DNA of 64,000 nt from Paenibacillus sp. URB8-2. GTDB lineage: Bacteria; Bacillota; Bacilli; Paenibacillales; Paenibacillaceae. Below are positions 16,685 to 27,368 of the stretch, one piece after another (position 1 is the stretch's first letter; each line of letters begins with the position of its first letter). A program made the translations under genes and the position numbers. The notes under the pieces were generated by a model. It was not told where the DNA came from, did no database searches, and was given only the letters and a program-made list of their open reading frames with translations. The stretch covers positions 434,001 through 498,000 of the forward strand of contig NZ_AP023239.1 of the NCBI RefSeq assembly GCF_013393385.1, written 5' to 3'.

Positions 16685-18829
16685 ATGAGTTCATGGGTTG
16701 GTGCACGTAAAGCGAGGAACATATGGAGATTTTTTGGACTGCAGCCGGGAATCGCTTTGTTGAACAGGTTGTCTTTTCTCGGAAAGTTCACGCTGATCGG
16801 GATAGCGGTGCTGGTTCCTGTGCTTGTATTGGCCGGGCAATCCGCGGTAGAATCCCGAAGCTCGGTCGCGGTCACGAAGGTCCAGATTGAAGGGCTGAAG
16901 GCTGTTGAGATATCGGGCGGACTTTTGAGACTCCTGGAGAGGCATTCAATTTTGCAGGCGGGCACCTATGCAGGGATACCGGATAACGGAGAGCTAAAGA
17001 AGGTCGAAGCCGAGATTGACCGAACCATAGAATCCTTTAAGGCCAACCTGGCCGCATTCCCAACCGATGCTTCATTTCAGGAGAAATGGAATGCTTATCT
17101 GGACCAATGGAATACGCTCAAAACAGAAGGGCTCAACCTAAGACGCCTGGAAAGCCTCGATGTACATACGCAGCTGTTGACTCAGACGGTCGATCTGATA
17201 GACCTTCTGGGGCTGAAGTCGGAACTCTTGCTGGAGTCCGATCCGGGACTGTTCCTGATTAAAGAGGAGACACTCCGCAAGTTCCCTTCGTTCCTGCTCC
17301 AGCTCGGATTGTTTCAGGTGGATACGCTGACTGCGGCAACGCAGACCACAATCGACGATGTCGTCAAGAACACGATAGCCGCCGACTGGGATTCCGTGCA
17401 GAATGGATGGAAGAGTATTTATTCGCCGTCTGCGGGCCCAGCCGGGCAGGACACTTCGCTCAAGGCGGTGAGAGCCGCGGATGCGGGAACGCAGGAGAAT
17501 GTTGCGCTTGCGCTCGATAAAGTGGAATCCGGCGTGCTGCTGCCGCTCAAGGTAGCGATGAATCAGGGAGAATGGCTGGAGCTGTCGGAGAATGCGCTGG
17601 ACAGTTCTTTTGCGCAGTGGAATGAACGAATTCACTGGGTCAACGATAGATTGGAACGGCAGGTCCAGGATGGCAACCGGCAGGTCTTCTGGACTCAACT
17701 GATCGGAGGAGGGGCGATTCTGCTCTCTCTGTATTTATTCACGGCGCTTTACCGGTCGATTACCCGTGTAGTGACCGAGATTAGGCAGACAGCCTCCCGG
17801 ATGGCCGGCGGGGATTTATCCGCCCGGTTTCACGTTGACACCAAAGATGAGCTAAAGGTTATAGCCGACAGCTTTAATCATATTGCCGAGTCGTTCAAGT
17901 CCGTTCTAACCGAAATCGGCCAGTCTTCGAGTCAATTGGCCTCCTCTGCCGAACAGTTGTCCTCCAGCGCCAAGCAAACCTCCAAAGCGTCCGGGCATAT
18001 CGCGGGGATTACCGAGAAAATCGCCGACGGCGCCGGTCTCCAGGTGCTTAAGGTGGAAGAAAGCGTACATACCATTCATGAGGTCGCTGCACAAATTCAG
18101 GAAATCTCCGAGCGCGCAATATCGGTTGCGGAAACGACAACCACCGCCTCCATCAAATCGTCCAAAGGGGGAGATGCGGTTCGTACCGTCACTGAGCAGA
18201 TGAAATCCATCAATGGCTCTGTCGACAGAGTAGGAAAGGTAATTGTCCGGCTGTCATCCATTTCTCAGGAAGTTGGAAAAATGAATGAGGTCATTACGCA
18301 ATTGTCGCAGCAGACCCATCTATTATCGCTGAACGCCGCCATTGAAGCGGCCAGAGCCGGAGAGCACGGACGCGGCTTCTCGGTAGTCGCCGAGGAGGTG
18401 AAGAATCTGGCCGAGCAGTCGTCCCGGTCCGCCGAGCAGATCGCCGGCCTCATTCAGACCATTCGCTCCGATATCGGTCATGCGGCGCATTCTATGCAGG
18501 AGGCAACGAAGGAAGTGGATCTTGGCATGGAGCTTGTCCATACGGCGGGCAGCTTATTCACCGAGATCGAACATTATGTCGATGAGGTGAAGAGTCAGGT
18601 CGAGGAAGTATCAGCGGCCACTCAGCAAATCTCAGCCGGTACAGGGTATGTCGTGCAGGCCATTCAAGGCATCTCCGACGTAGCGCATACCACGGCCGCC
18701 GGAACCCAGGATGTCTCCGCCGCGGCCGAGCAGCAGCTGGCTTCAATGGAAGAGATGTCTTCCTCCTTCCATGCGGTAACTCATATGGCGGAAGGGATGC
18801 AGGTGCTTGTAAATCGCTTCCGGGTGTAG
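16685..18829 (+). CDS. Methyl-accepting chemotaxis protein
   Basis: This is a transmembrane chemoreceptor that signals to CheA/CheW. TM1 spans about residues 34-52 and TM2 about 335-358. The roughly 280-residue extracellular region between them is helical, without a recognisable Cache motif. A HAMP domain covers about 359-411. The cytoplasmic signalling domain (about 450-714) has the conserved hairpin tip [22 protein letters not shown] around residue 560. The start ATG follows agggggaaagg. The gene stands alone with its own terminator. The ligand is unknown. Confidence 0.93.
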   Translation: MSSWVGARKARNIWRFFGLQPGIALLNRLSFLGKFTLIGIAVLVPVLVLAGQSAVESRSSVAVTKVQIEGLKAVEISGGLLRLLERHSILQAGTYAGIPDNGELKKVEAEIDRTIESFKANLAAFPTDASFQEKWNAYLDQWNTLKTEGLNLRRLESLDVHTQLLTQTVDLIDLLGLKSELLLESDPGLFLIKEETLRKFPSFLLQLGLFQVDTLTAATQTTIDDVVKNTIAADWDSVQNGWKSIYSPSAGPAGQDTSLKAVRAADAGTQENVALALDKVESGVLLPLKVAMNQGEWLELSENALDSSFAQWNERIHWVNDRLERQVQDGNRQVFWTQLIGGGAILLSLYLFTALYRSITRVVTEIRQTASRMAGGDLSARFHVDTKDELKVIADSFNHIAESFKSVLTEIGQSSSQLASSAEQLSSSAKQTSKASGHIAGITEKIADGAGLQVLKVEESVHTIHEVAAQIQEISERAISVAETTTTASIKSSKGGDAVRTVTEQMKSINGSVDRVGKVIVRLSSISQEVGKMNEVITQLSQQTHLLSLNAAIEAARAGEHGRGFSVVAEEVKNLAEQSSRSAEQIAGLIQTIRSDIGHAAHSMQEATKEVDLGMELVHTAGSLFTEIEHYVDEVKSQVEEVSAATQQISAGTGYVVQAIQGISDVAHTTAAGTQDVSAAAEQQLASMEEMSSSFHAVTHMAEGMQVLVNRFRV

Positions 18830-18879
18830 AAGCCGCTGAAGCAATCACTCCATGAGTTACGCTCCTGTTCTCGGATACC

Positions 18880-18924
18880 GAAAAAGCAGCAAGTCCCCCA
18901 TAACCGGGGACTGCTGCTTTTTTT
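18880..18924 (+). terminator. Terminator after the chemoreceptor gene
   Basis: Arms aaaagcagcaagtcccc and ggggactgctgctttt pair around a seven-base loop, followed by a T run. Confidence 0.9.
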
Positions 18925-18963
18925 GTACGCTGCGGTTCAAGCGCTTTATCAGTGTGAAAATCC

Positions 18964-19485
18964 TTACTTCACAGCTACTTCAATGGACTCAATTGTTGTG
19001 AAAATTCGCGTGTAGACATTCTCAATATTGGTTTCGGTTGCTTTATCGTTGTATAACCCATAACCCCAATGTTGATATTCCTTGCCAAATTGAAAGTAGC
19101 CTGTGGCATAGTTATCCGATGCAAAATCAGGAGAATCATCGTAAGACATTTCGTTAATAAAAGGGAAATATGATTTCGTAGACTCTATAAAGAAAAAAGG
19201 AATACCTGCATTTTTATATACTGTTGCATATTTTTGATTTGCAGCTTCGGATAGATATTCTTTCATAATGAAAATGGCATCAAAGTCAGGTGAAAGATTT
19301 TGATCCTCTAATTGATTAAAAGTTATTTTTTTGAAGACCACATTTTTTTCTCTTATTTTCGGAGCATCTCCTATAACGCCAATAACTAAGCGTTTGCCTT
19401 CGTAGTGAGGTGTATCGATTGTATCAGAGTTACAACCCGCTAAAATAAAACAGATAAAAAGAAGGATCATTGAGATTTTATTCAT
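18964..19485 (-). CDS. Putative lipoprotein of unknown function
   Basis: The 173-residue protein has a type II signal peptide (MNKISMILLFICFILAGC; lipobox LAGC with lipidated Cys18). The mature part contains RLVIGVIGDAPKIREKN and FDAIFIMKEYLSEAAN and resembles small Bacillus lipoproteins, but I cannot assign a family. Its DNA is clearly AT-richer than its neighbours, suggesting recent arrival. It is divergent from the ABC/two-component operon. Confidence 0.75.
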   Translation of the reverse strand: MNKISMILLFICFILAGCNSDTIDTPHYEGKRLVIGVIGDAPKIREKNVVFKKITFNQLEDQNLSPDFDAIFIMKEYLSEAANQKYATVYKNAGIPFFFIESTKSYFPFINEMSYDDSPDFASDNYATGYFQFGKEYQHWGYGLYNDKATETNIENVYTRIFTTIESIEVAVK

Positions 19486-19601
19486 ATTGGGAACTCCTTT
19501 GGAAATATATGGTCATGCTTAATAGTATAATACTTTTTTTCTCTGAACAGCGGTTTCTTTGATAAAATGCCGGCGGAAATCGATTCTATCATCGCTGCGC
19601 C

Positions 19602-19623
19602 CAGTTCATTTTCAGTTCATATT
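19602..19623 (+). promoter_or_regulatory. Direct repeat, likely response-regulator box upstream of the ABC operon
   Basis: CAGTTCATTTT and CAGTTCATATT are adjacent 11-bp direct repeats 51 bp before the ABC gene. This phasing suits an OmpR-type dimer, and the adjacent two-component system encodes one. Autoregulation is inferred. Confidence 0.5.
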
Positions 19624-19673
19624 GAGCGGGTAGTATGAAGGCAGAAGAGAAACAGAATGGTGGAGGATGAAAC

Positions 19674-21638
19674 ATGAAATTATTAGAGATCAAAGAAGTG
19701 AACAAATCTTACAAACTGGCGGGAAAAGAGAAAATAGCTGTTCTTAGCGGCGTTAATCTGAGTTTTAGCAGCGGTGAGTTCGTTTCCATTCTGGGAGAGT
19801 CGGGCTCGGGAAAGTCAACGCTCATGAATATTATCGGCGGCATGGATTCGGATTACGAAGGTGAAGTGATCGTACAGGGGAAATCGCTGAGATCCATGAA
19901 AGAGAAAGAAATCGATGCGTACCGAAAAAATAAAATCGGGTTTATTTTTCAGAGTTTCAACCTGATTCCCCATCTGACCGTGCTTGAAAATGTAACCATT
20001 GCGATGCAGATGATGGATAAAAGCGAGAAGGAAAGAAACCGGCGCGCGCTGGAAATTCTGGAGGAAGTGGGCTTGAAGGGGCATGTGAAGAAGCGGCCGA
20101 ATCAGCTGTCCGGGGGGCAGAAGCAGCGTGTTGCCATTGCGCGGGCATTGGCGAACGATCCGGATATTATTTTGGCGGATGAACCGACAGGCGCGCTTGA
20201 TCAAGAAACCAGTGAACAAATCCTAGACCTTCTTGATTCTATCGCGCAAAAGGGCGTTCTCATCATTACAGTGACGCATTCCCAAAGAGTGGCCGATTTC
20301 GGCAGCCGGATTGTGAGGGTAGAGGATGGGAGTATAAGGGAAGATCAGGCACTAAAAGAGCGTTATAATTCGGAAAAGAAATCGGTGGATAAAAAAGGGA
20401 AGAGTTTAAGCTTCCTGGCTTCTTTTAAACTGGCCATTCGAAATATGCAATTAAAAGCAAAAAGAAATCTGCTCGTCGCTTTGGGAGCGTCAATCGGTAT
20501 ATCCAGTGTCCTGTTGATGCTGTCGCTCGGGAATGGCGTAACCGGCTATATCAACGACCAAATCAATTCCAGTACGAATCCGCTTCTTATTGACGTGGTG
20601 AAGTCGGCAGGTGGGAACGTTAAGGCGCAGGGTGGCCCGCCCGCTGAGAGGTTGGTAGGAGATCTGTTTACCGAAGAAGATGTGGCGAAGATAAGCGGTA
20701 TCAAAGATGTGAAGAGCGTGGAGAAAGCAACGACCATCAGAGAGAAATCCAACATGGTATATGGCAGTAAAAATTATGGGCTTCCGGCCTTGCAGACCGT
20801 TACGGATTCGGTTACGGAGAGCAATATCGAAGCGGGAACCCTTCCATCCGGGAATGAGGTAATGTTATCAACCGGTTTTGCACAGCGCTTAACCAATGAA
20901 CAAGCATACGGCTCCTTCATAGGGAAATCCGTCAAATTATTTGTGAACGAAATGAGTTCAAGCAATCAGCCCGTTATTGTGGAAAAAGAACTTACCGTCT
21001 CGGGAATCTATAAGCAGGCGGACAGGGGGCCGGTTGGGGGAGCGGATGCTTATGTTGCTTACAGCACGCTTGAAGAAGCCTATAATCAGCAAAATATTAG
21101 TTTGAATCCGCTGCAGATTAATGCTTATGCCGCAGATGTGAATGACGTGGAACATATCAAATCGGATATCGAGAGCGCCGGATTTGTGACTTCTCCCACC
21201 ACCAAACTTATGAAGCAGCTGACAACCTATATCAATCTGGCCTCGTGGCTGCTCGCCGCCATTGCCGGAATTTCCTTGCTGGTTTCCGGTATAATGATCC
21301 TGATCGTTCTGTATGTAAGCGTAGTGGAGCGTACAAGGGAGATTGGTATTTTACGGGCAATCGGCGCACGAAAGAAAGACATTCAGCGTATTTTCTTTTC
21401 TGAATCGGCCCTGATTGGCTTGTTGAGCGGCGGAATTGCCGTTGTGGGATCGGTGCTGATCAGCTTTGTGCTCAATATGATCCTTAACCGTGCATTTGGT
21501 GTCGAGTTGATTCAATTGACTCCGCAGTATATGCTTTTTGGAATAGGAATCAGCACCCTGATCAGTGTCGTGGCGGGACTGCTCCCGTCATCCAAAGCGG
21601 CCAAACTGGACCCTATGGAATCGCTGCGCTACGAATAG
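19674..21638 (+). CDS. MacB-type ABC transporter, fused ATP-binding and permease protein
   Basis: The N-terminal ATPase (residues about 1-225) has Walker [10 protein letters not shown], signature LSGGQKQR, Walker [10 protein letters not shown] and the H-loop in VTHSQR. The C-terminal part is a MacB permease: TM1 about residues 262-282, a large extracytoplasmic domain (about 290-510), and three more segments near 515-550, 570-600 and 615-640. It ends with the family tail [13 protein letters not shown]. Such proteins power export or mechanotransmission of peptides rather than import. It has a strong site (ggtggaggatg) and leads an operon with a response regulator and kinase, the arrangement of peptide-sensing detoxification modules. 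Confidence 0.92.
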   Translation: MKLLEIKEVNKSYKLAGKEKIAVLSGVNLSFSSGEFVSILGESGSGKSTLMNIIGGMDSDYEGEVIVQGKSLRSMKEKEIDAYRKNKIGFIFQSFNLIPHLTVLENVTIAMQMMDKSEKERNRRALEILEEVGLKGHVKKRPNQLSGGQKQRVAIARALANDPDIILADEPTGALDQETSEQILDLLDSIAQKGVLIITVTHSQRVADFGSRIVRVEDGSIREDQALKERYNSEKKSVDKKGKSLSFLASFKLAIRNMQLKAKRNLLVALGASIGISSVLLMLSLGNGVTGYINDQINSSTNPLLIDVVKSAGGNVKAQGGPPAERLVGDLFTEEDVAKISGIKDVKSVEKATTIREKSNMVYGSKNYGLPALQTVTDSVTESNIEAGTLPSGNEVMLSTGFAQRLTNEQAYGSFIGKSVKLFVNEMSSSNQPVIVEKELTVSGIYKQADRGPVGGADAYVAYSTLEEAYNQQNISLNPLQINAYAADVNDVEHIKSDIESAGFVTSPTTKLMKQLTTYINLASWLLAAIAGISLLVSGIMILIVLYVSVVERTREIGILRAIGARKKDIQRIFFSESALIGLLSGGIAVVGSVLISFVLNMILNRAFGVELIQLTPQYMLFGIGISTLISVVAGLLPSSKAAKLDPMESLRYE

Positions 21639-21683
21639 CATTTAGGAATCGGATGGATACTGCCGGGTTGGAGGGACATAAGG

Positions 21684-22361
21684 ATGAATAAGATTTTGGT
21701 TGTAGATGATGAACCCCATATCCGTAAATTAATTAGGCTCTATTTGGAAAACAGCTCTTTCGATGTGATCGAGGCGGAGGACGGGCAGGAAGCGCTGGAT
21801 TATGTGGCCCATACCAAAGTCGATTTAATGGTTGTAGACGTAATGATGCCTAATATTGACGGAATAGAGTTAACCGAAGCTATACGCGGCTACTTGGATA
21901 TTCCGATTTTGATCGTATCGGCGAAGGGCGAATCGATGGATAAAGTCAGAGGATTCACAGCGGGGACGGATGATTATCTGGTCAAGCCTTTTGATCCGGT
22001 TGAGCTGGTTCTGCGCGTGAAATCTCTTCTGAAACGGTACAACATGACCGCAACCAAGGTTATTCAGCTGGATGCAATCACGATTGACCTTGAATTCTTA
22101 ACGGTTGCTTCGGAGGCGAACACGGTACAGCTGAAAAAGAAAGAATGCGAGCTGTTATTTATGCTGGCAAGCTCACCTGGCCGCATATTTACACGGACAC
22201 AACTAATCGAAAGTTTATGGGGGATGGATTACGAAGGGGATGAGCGAACGGTTGATGTCCATATCAAACGTCTACGCCAGCAAATGGAGCCATTCCCTTC
22301 CGTGCTCATAACGACGGTTAGAGGACTCGGATACCGAATGGAGCCTATGGAGCATGTTTAG
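21684..22361 (+). CDS. OmpR-family response regulator
   Basis: The receiver domain (residues 1-118) has DDE at 9-11, the phosphoacceptor aspartate in VVDVMMPNIDG (about residue 53) and the conserved lysine in LVKPF. The C-terminal winged helix (about 130-225) has the R-x-L-GY end ITTVRGLGYRM. The start follows ggaggg-like sequence. Its stop overlaps the kinase start by 8 bp. Likely targets are the operon itself, through the direct repeat near 19.6 kb. Confidence 0.95.
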   Translation: MNKILVVDDEPHIRKLIRLYLENSSFDVIEAEDGQEALDYVAHTKVDLMVVDVMMPNIDGIELTEAIRGYLDIPILIVSAKGESMDKVRGFTAGTDDYLVKPFDPVELVLRVKSLLKRYNMTATKVIQLDAITIDLEFLTVASEANTVQLKKKECELLFMLASSPGRIFTRTQLIESLWGMDYEGDERTVDVHIKRLRQQMEPFPSVLITTVRGLGYRMEPMEHV

Positions 22362-23676
22362 AAAAAGCCTGCGGGCCCAAATCATTGCCATTTTTGTTGT
22401 CATCGTGTTCATCAGCCTGTTTATTGCGTTCGCGATCAGCCGGTTGTTTTCAATGAAAGAAGTGGCTGTTGAACAACCTTTCCTGAAGATAGCGGAGGAT
22501 GCCGCTTCTCTCTGGAAGATAACCGCGCCGGAATACCGCGACCGGTTGCCGGATATTTTATCCCATTATCACGTGCAGGCTGGGGTCGTGGAGGAACGCG
22601 GCAATCTTCCCTTTTCATTGAGCGCCGAGGAGGCGTCTCCGCTTTTTGAAAAGGGATTGACGAAGCCTGTATTTTTGAATACGAAGGAAGGTCCGGTCCG
22701 TTTTATCGGTGTGCCGGATATCGATGGAGCCGGACATTCCATGATTCTTAAGGTGGACTTCAGCCGCTTTTTGGAGAGTATTCTTAGAGTATTGCTCATT
22801 GGTCTTATCAGTGTGCTGCTTGTTGGGATTTTGCTTATTTTGTTGACCTCGCGTTACTTGGTTGGACCAGTAAGCCGGTTGACGGGCGCGGCGCGGGAGA
22901 TGGCCAAAGGAAACTTGGCCTTTCGTCTTGCGCACCGAAGGAAGGACGAGATCGGAACGTTGATGGACAGCTTTAATCATATGGCGAGCGAGCTTCAGAA
23001 TATCGATAAAATACGTGAAGATTTCGTCATCAACGTATCCCATGAAATCCAGAGTCCCCTGACTTCGATCCGGGGATTTACTCGGGCGATGAGAGACGGG
23101 GTCATTCCGGCGGAACAGCAAAAAGAGCATCTGGATATTATTTATGAGGAGACTCTCCGCCTTTCAAGATTAAGCGAGAATCTGCTCCGTCTTGCTTCAC
23201 TGGATTCGGAGCATCATCCCTTTCATCCTGTAACCTATCGATTGGACGAACAACTGCGCAGAGTTATTCTGGTGTCTGAGCCTTTATGGACTGAGAAGAA
23301 ACTCGATGTGGAGCTGGATTTGCAGATTTGCAGTGTCACAGCGGACCGGGATTTACTTGAACAGGTATGGCAAAATCTGATTGCGAACGCGATTAAATAC
23401 TCGGATGTGAACAGCCGGATTGAAGTACTGATGGATAAGGCTCCCGGGAGTGTCGATATTCATATTAAAAATACAGGCAAGGGAATCCCGGAGCGGGATC
23501 TTCCCTTTATATTTGAAAGATTTTATAGAGTGGATAAAGCCAGAACCCGTTCAAAGGGCGGAAATGGATTGGGTCTGTCCATTGTGAAGAAAATCATTGG
23601 ACTTCATGGTTATAAAATAGAGGTCAAAAGTGAAGAAGGGAAGGAAACCTGTTTTACGGTTTCGATCCCTTTGTAG
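22354..23676 (+). CDS. Membrane sensor histidine kinase
   Basis: Partner of the preceding regulator. Two transmembrane segments (about residues 8-28 and 148-170) frame a short extracytoplasmic sensor of about 115 residues. HAMP is near 170-222. The phosphoacceptor histidine is in VINVSHEIQSPLTSIRG; the usual L-R-T after HE is replaced by I-Q-S, as in many Firmicute kinases. N box NLIANAIKY, GKGIP and GNGLGLSIV complete the ATPase. Length is 440 residues. The small sensor plus linked MacB exporter suggests peptide or antibiotic sensing. Confidence 0.94.
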   Translation: MFRKSLRAQIIAIFVVIVFISLFIAFAISRLFSMKEVAVEQPFLKIAEDAASLWKITAPEYRDRLPDILSHYHVQAGVVEERGNLPFSLSAEEASPLFEKGLTKPVFLNTKEGPVRFIGVPDIDGAGHSMILKVDFSRFLESILRVLLIGLISVLLVGILLILLTSRYLVGPVSRLTGAAREMAKGNLAFRLAHRRKDEIGTLMDSFNHMASELQNIDKIREDFVINVSHEIQSPLTSIRGFTRAMRDGVIPAEQQKEHLDIIYEETLRLSRLSENLLRLASLDSEHHPFHPVTYRLDEQLRRVILVSEPLWTEKKLDVELDLQICSVTADRDLLEQVWQNLIANAIKYSDVNSRIEVLMDKAPGSVDIHIKNTGKGIPERDLPFIFERFYRVDKARTRSKGGNGLGLSIVKKIIGLHGYKIEVKSEEGKETCFTVSIPL

Positions 23677-23706
23677 AGCTTCACTTATGTAATTCGGTTC
23701 ATCGAA

Positions 23707-23756
23707 CAAAAGCTGCCGAACCGCTCAATTTCATGAGCGCCGGCAGCTTTTTTTCT
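23707..23756. terminator. Bidirectional terminator between the kinase gene and nrdB
   Basis: Arms aaaagctgccg and cggcagcttttttt enclose a second stem (cgctcaatttcatgagcg). It sits between convergent genes. Confidence 0.85.
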
Positions 23757-23762
23757 GACAGG

Positions 23763-24794
23763 TTACAGATCGTCGAACCCGTTGTCGTCGCCGACCTTGC
23801 CGTAGTTGCGGGATTTGGCCTCGAAGAAGTCGGTCTTCGTCGCGTTCAGCGCTTCATCGGAGAAGGGCTTGATCCAAGGCATGCAGTTCACGTCAACGCC
23901 CTCGTAGGCTTTGTCCAGCCCCATCAGGGTGAGGCGCTTGTTGGCGATAAATTTGATATAGTCGCTCAGTTCGTTAAGGTCGATGCCGCGAACCTCTTGC
24001 AGCGTGTAGTGCGCCCAGTTCGTTTCCAGTTCTACGGCCCGGTCGATCGTCCGGTACACATAGTCCATATTTTCCTTGGTGTCCAGCTCCGGGAAATCCG
24101 CCAGCAGCTGCTTGAACACTTCGGCGAAGAAATAGCAGTGCTGGTTCTCGTCGCGCTGAATGTAGGAGATCATCTGGCTGGTCGCCATCATTTTCTGGTC
24201 ACGGGCCAGGTTGTAGAAGAAGGCGAAGGTGCTGTAGAAGAAAATCCCCTCCAGAATGAGATCGGCCACCAGCGCCTGGAAAAAGCTCTGTCTCGACGGG
24301 TTGTCGCGGAACTCCTGGTAAATCTCCGAGATGAACCGGTTGCGTTCCAGCAGGACGGGATCATGCTTCCAGTATTCAAATATCTCCTTCTGCTCACGGT
24401 CGGAAACGATCGAGGAGAGCACGTAGGAATACGACTGATTGTGCACGACCTCCTGCTGCCCGATAATCGCCGAGATGGCTTCCAGGGAGGAGTCGGTAAA
24501 ATACCGCTTCACGTCGCCGACGAACATCGTCTGCATCGAATCGAGCACGGCGAGCAGGGAGATGTTGATCTTGAACACGCGCTGCTCCTCCGCTTCCAGC
24601 AGCGGAAACTGCTGGGCGTCCTTGGACATCGGAATTTCATCGGCGATCCAGTGATTCAGCAGCAGCACCTTGTACAGCTTGTACATATGTGGCATGCGGA
24701 TATCGTTCCAGTTCAGAATGCCGGAGCATTCGCCTTCAATAATGCGGGTGGATTGGTTTGGGGCTTCGGTGTTGAATATGTTTTGCAGCTGCAT
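23763..24794 (-). CDS. nrdB: Ribonucleoside-diphosphate reductase, class I, beta (radical) subunit
   Basis: This di-metal ferritin-fold subunit generates the tyrosyl radical for the alpha subunit. Ligands are visible as Asp in LLAVLDSMQ, Glu and His in QQEVVHNQSYSY, Glu in LILEGIFFYS, and Glu and His in RDENQHCYFF. The tyrosine of HNQSY fits the radical position of E. coli NrdB Tyr122. The C-terminal tail ends GDDNGFDDL, as used for docking to alpha. Start at 24794 (MQLQNIFNTEAP) after gaggagtg; the longer ORF to 24938 has no support. It lies 240 bp downstream of nrdA. Confidence 0.93.
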   Translation of the reverse strand: MQLQNIFNTEAPNQSTRIIEGECSGILNWNDIRMPHMYKLYKVLLLNHWIADEIPMSKDAQQFPLLEAEEQRVFKINISLLAVLDSMQTMFVGDVKRYFTDSSLEAISAIIGQQEVVHNQSYSYVLSSIVSDREQKEIFEYWKHDPVLLERNRFISEIYQEFRDNPSRQSFFQALVADLILEGIFFYSTFAFFYNLARDQKMMATSQMISYIQRDENQHCYFFAEVFKQLLADFPELDTKENMDYVYRTIDRAVELETNWAHYTLQEVRGIDLNELSDYIKFIANKRLTLMGLDKAYEGVDVNCMPWIKPFSDEALNATKTDFFEAKSRNYGKVGDDNGFDDL

Positions 24795-24886
24795 GGCTGT
24801 CACTCCTCTGTTCTCTTGAGCAAAATGATCGGATATCAGGTGATGGCCGCAACTTCCGGTGAATGTTTGGGCTTCCGATCGCTGTT

Positions 24887-24936
24887 GTCTCCAGATTTTT
24901 CGATTATTCCGCTCTAAGCGGATAAAATCCGGAGAC
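24887..24936. repeat. Long imperfect hairpin in the nrdA-nrdB gap
   Basis: The arms gtctccagatttt and aaaatccggagac pair with one mismatch, enclosing ttatTccgctctaagcggataa. It lies in the 240-bp nrdA-nrdB spacer and could be a processing or attenuation structure, or a dispersed repeat. No gene is seen in the spacer. Confidence 0.55.
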
Positions 24937-25034
24937 AAAGGCGAACGCTAACGCTTCTCCAGCTCCAAACTTCCCCTTCGTTGCTTCACACCCATATCTT
25001 TGGCAAGCAAATCAATGACAAACGAAGCAGCGGA

Positions 25035-27368
25035 TCAACTCGCGCAGGACTCGCACTCCTCTATCGTCAATGCCCGGCTGCGCACGTAATAGGTCGATTT
25101 CAGACCGCCCTTCCAGGCGTTCAGATGCAGATCCAGGAACTCGGTCGCCTTAATGTCCGGACGCACGTACAGGTTGAAGCTTTGGCCCTGGTCGACATGG
25201 CGCTGGCGGGCCGAGGCCATGCGGATCGACCAGTTCTGATCGATCAGGAACGCCGTTTTGTAGTACCAGATCGTCTTCTCGGACAGGTCGGGCGCCGGGT
25301 TGGCGATTTTGTATGTCGTCTTCTCCTCGTAGGAGAGAAGGTCATAGAGCGGGTCGATGCTGGCCGTCGAGCCGGCGATGATCGACGTCGAGCCGTTCGG
25401 CGCGATCGCGAACATCCAGGCATTGCGGACGCCGTCCCTCGCGACCTCTTCTTTCAGAGCGCGCCACTGCTCGGCCGTGACGAATTTGCCTTCGCGCTCG
25501 CCGCTGATGTAGCCGCGTAATTCGAAGTACGCGCCCGTCTCCCAGTCGGAGCCGGCGAACTTCGGATAGCGCCCCTTCTCGCGGGCCAGCTCCATGCTGG
25601 AGCGGACGAGCAGATAGTTGATATGCTCGTACAGATGGTCGTTGTACTCCACGGCTTCCTCGGACTCCCAGCGGATACCTTCCAGCGCGAGCAGATGATG
25701 CAGGCCGAAGGTGCCGAGGCCGACGGCGCGGTACTGGCTGTTCGTATACTGCGCCTGAAGCACTTCGATATTGTTAATGTCGATGACGTTGTCCAGCATG
25801 CGAACCTGAATCGGAATAAGGCGCTCCAGCACTCCAGCCGGAACGGCCCGGGCGAGATGGATCGAGTTCAGGTTGCAGACTACGAAGTCGCCGGGGATTT
25901 TGGAAATGACGATCCGGGTCTGGCCGTCCTTCGTCACAAGCTCCTCGTGCTCGACTACAGTCGGGGATTGATTTTGCATAATTTCCGTGCACAGGTTGGA
26001 CGAGAAGACCATGCCCTTATGACGGTTCGGATTCGCGCGGTTAACGGTGTCGCGGTAGAACATGTACGGCGTTCCGGTCTCAAGCTGCGATTTCATAATT
26101 CGCTTCATAATGTCGATGGCCGGAACGGTGATGCGGGTCAGCTCCGGATGGGCGGACGCTTCGGCATATTTCTCACGGAAGGTCCCTTGCCCGAACTCCT
26201 CGTCGTAGAAGTCTTCAAGGCCAAGGGCGCGGCCGTTCCCGTCCTTCCAGCCCATCACCTTCTTCACTTCATGCGGGCAGAACAGATTCCACTGCTCCCG
26301 TGCTTCCATGGTTTCCATGAACAGGTCCGGCAGGCAGACGCCGTGGAAGACGTCATGGGCGCGCATGCGCTCGTCGCCGTTGTTGAGCTTGAGATCCAGG
26401 AAGGCGAGGATGTCCTTGTGAAATACGTCGAGATAAACGGCGATTGCGCCCTTGCGGGTGCCGAGCTGATCGACGCTGACGGCGGTATTGTTCAGTTGGC
26501 GAATCCACGGGATGACGCCGGAGCTTGTGTTCTTGTGGCCGCGGATGTCCGAGCCGCGGGCGCGCACCTTGCCAAGGTAGACGCCGATGCCGCCGCCCAT
26601 TTTGCTCAGACGGGCAACGTCCGTATTGGAATCAAAGATGCCTTCCAGCGAGTCGTCGACGGTGTCGATGAAGCAGCTGGACAGCTGGCCCGCGACTTTT
26701 TTTCCCGCGTTGGACATCGTCGGGGTGGCGGCCGTCATATAGATGTTGCTCATTGCCCAGTAGGCTTCCTTCGCGAGCTCCAGGCGCTTCTCCGCAGGCT
26801 CTTGATGCATCAGGTACATGGCGATGATCATGTAGCGCTCCTGCGGAAGCTCCATCACGCGCCCGTCAAAATCGCGGGCCAGGTACCGGTCGGACAGCGT
26901 CAGCAGCCCGATGTAATCGAACAGCAGGTCGCGCGAAGGGTCGATGCAGGTTCCCAGCTCCTCGATCTGCTCTTTCGTATAGGCGGTCAGCAGTTCCTCG
27001 CGGTACACGCCTTTTTTGACGAGACCCTCAATCAGCGGATACAACGCGCCGTATGGCTCGTCCGGGTATGCTTTGTATCGGCGGTTTACCGCCGCCTTTT
27101 TGTAAAGGGAGGTCAGCAGGGAGCGGGCGGCAGCAAATTTCCAATCCGGTTCTTCCTTGGACACCAGCTCCAGAGCGCTCATCGTAAAAGCGCTGCTGAT
27201 CTCCTCGCCGCTGACCTCGTCCCGGCGCAGCTTGGCATTCACGCCGCGCAGCAGACTCTCCTTGCTCAGGTTGTCCAGGCCGTTTAAGACCCGGTCGGCA
27301 TAAACGGAAAGACGTATTTCATCAAAGGCAAGCTGGCGGTTGTCGGGTTTTACTACGAGTTGAGGCAT
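25035..27368 (-). CDS. nrdA: Ribonucleoside-diphosphate reductase, class I, alpha (catalytic) subunit
   Basis: It reduces NDPs to dNDPs. Active-site residues by position: Cys232 (GQLSSCFID), N458/C460/E462 (SNLCTEI) and Cys498 (VVCNLNS). The C-terminal CESC pair near residues 772-775 is the thioredoxin-reducible shuttle. Residues about 1-90 resemble an ATP cone only weakly. Length of 777 residues is normal for the group. The start ATG follows aaagga. nrdB lies downstream on the same strand, so they probably form one transcript despite the 240-bp gap. Confidence 0.95.
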   Translation of the reverse strand: MPQLVVKPDNRQLAFDEIRLSVYADRVLNGLDNLSKESLLRGVNAKLRRDEVSGEEISSAFTMSALELVSKEEPDWKFAAARSLLTSLYKKAAVNRRYKAYPDEPYGALYPLIEGLVKKGVYREELLTAYTKEQIEELGTCIDPSRDLLFDYIGLLTLSDRYLARDFDGRVMELPQERYMIIAMYLMHQEPAEKRLELAKEAYWAMSNIYMTAATPTMSNAGKKVAGQLSSCFIDTVDDSLEGIFDSNTDVARLSKMGGGIGVYLGKVRARGSDIRGHKNTSSGVIPWIRQLNNTAVSVDQLGTRKGAIAVYLDVFHKDILAFLDLKLNNGDERMRAHDVFHGVCLPDLFMETMEAREQWNLFCPHEVKKVMGWKDGNGRALGLEDFYDEEFGQGTFREKYAEASAHPELTRITVPAIDIMKRIMKSQLETGTPYMFYRDTVNRANPNRHKGMVFSSNLCTEIMQNQSPTVVEHEELVTKDGQTRIVISKIPGDFVVCNLNSIHLARAVPAGVLERLIPIQVRMLDNVIDINNIEVLQAQYTNSQYRAVGLGTFGLHHLLALEGIRWESEEAVEYNDHLYEHINYLLVRSSMELAREKGRYPKFAGSDWETGAYFELRGYISGEREGKFVTAEQWRALKEEVARDGVRNAWMFAIAPNGSTSIIAGSTASIDPLYDLLSYEEKTTYKIANPAPDLSEKTIWYYKTAFLIDQNWSIRMASARQRHVDQGQSFNLYVRPDIKATEFLDLHLNAWKGGLKSTYYVRSRALTIEECESCAS

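Noticed and set aside
23733..24917. Plus-strand 394-codon ORF opposite nrdB
   Set aside because: It mirrors the codon pattern of nrdB, whose metal ligands are on the minus strand; no homology is recognisable.
25623..27287. Plus-strand 554-codon ORF opposite nrdA
   Set aside because: Antisense shadow of a GC-rich conserved gene.
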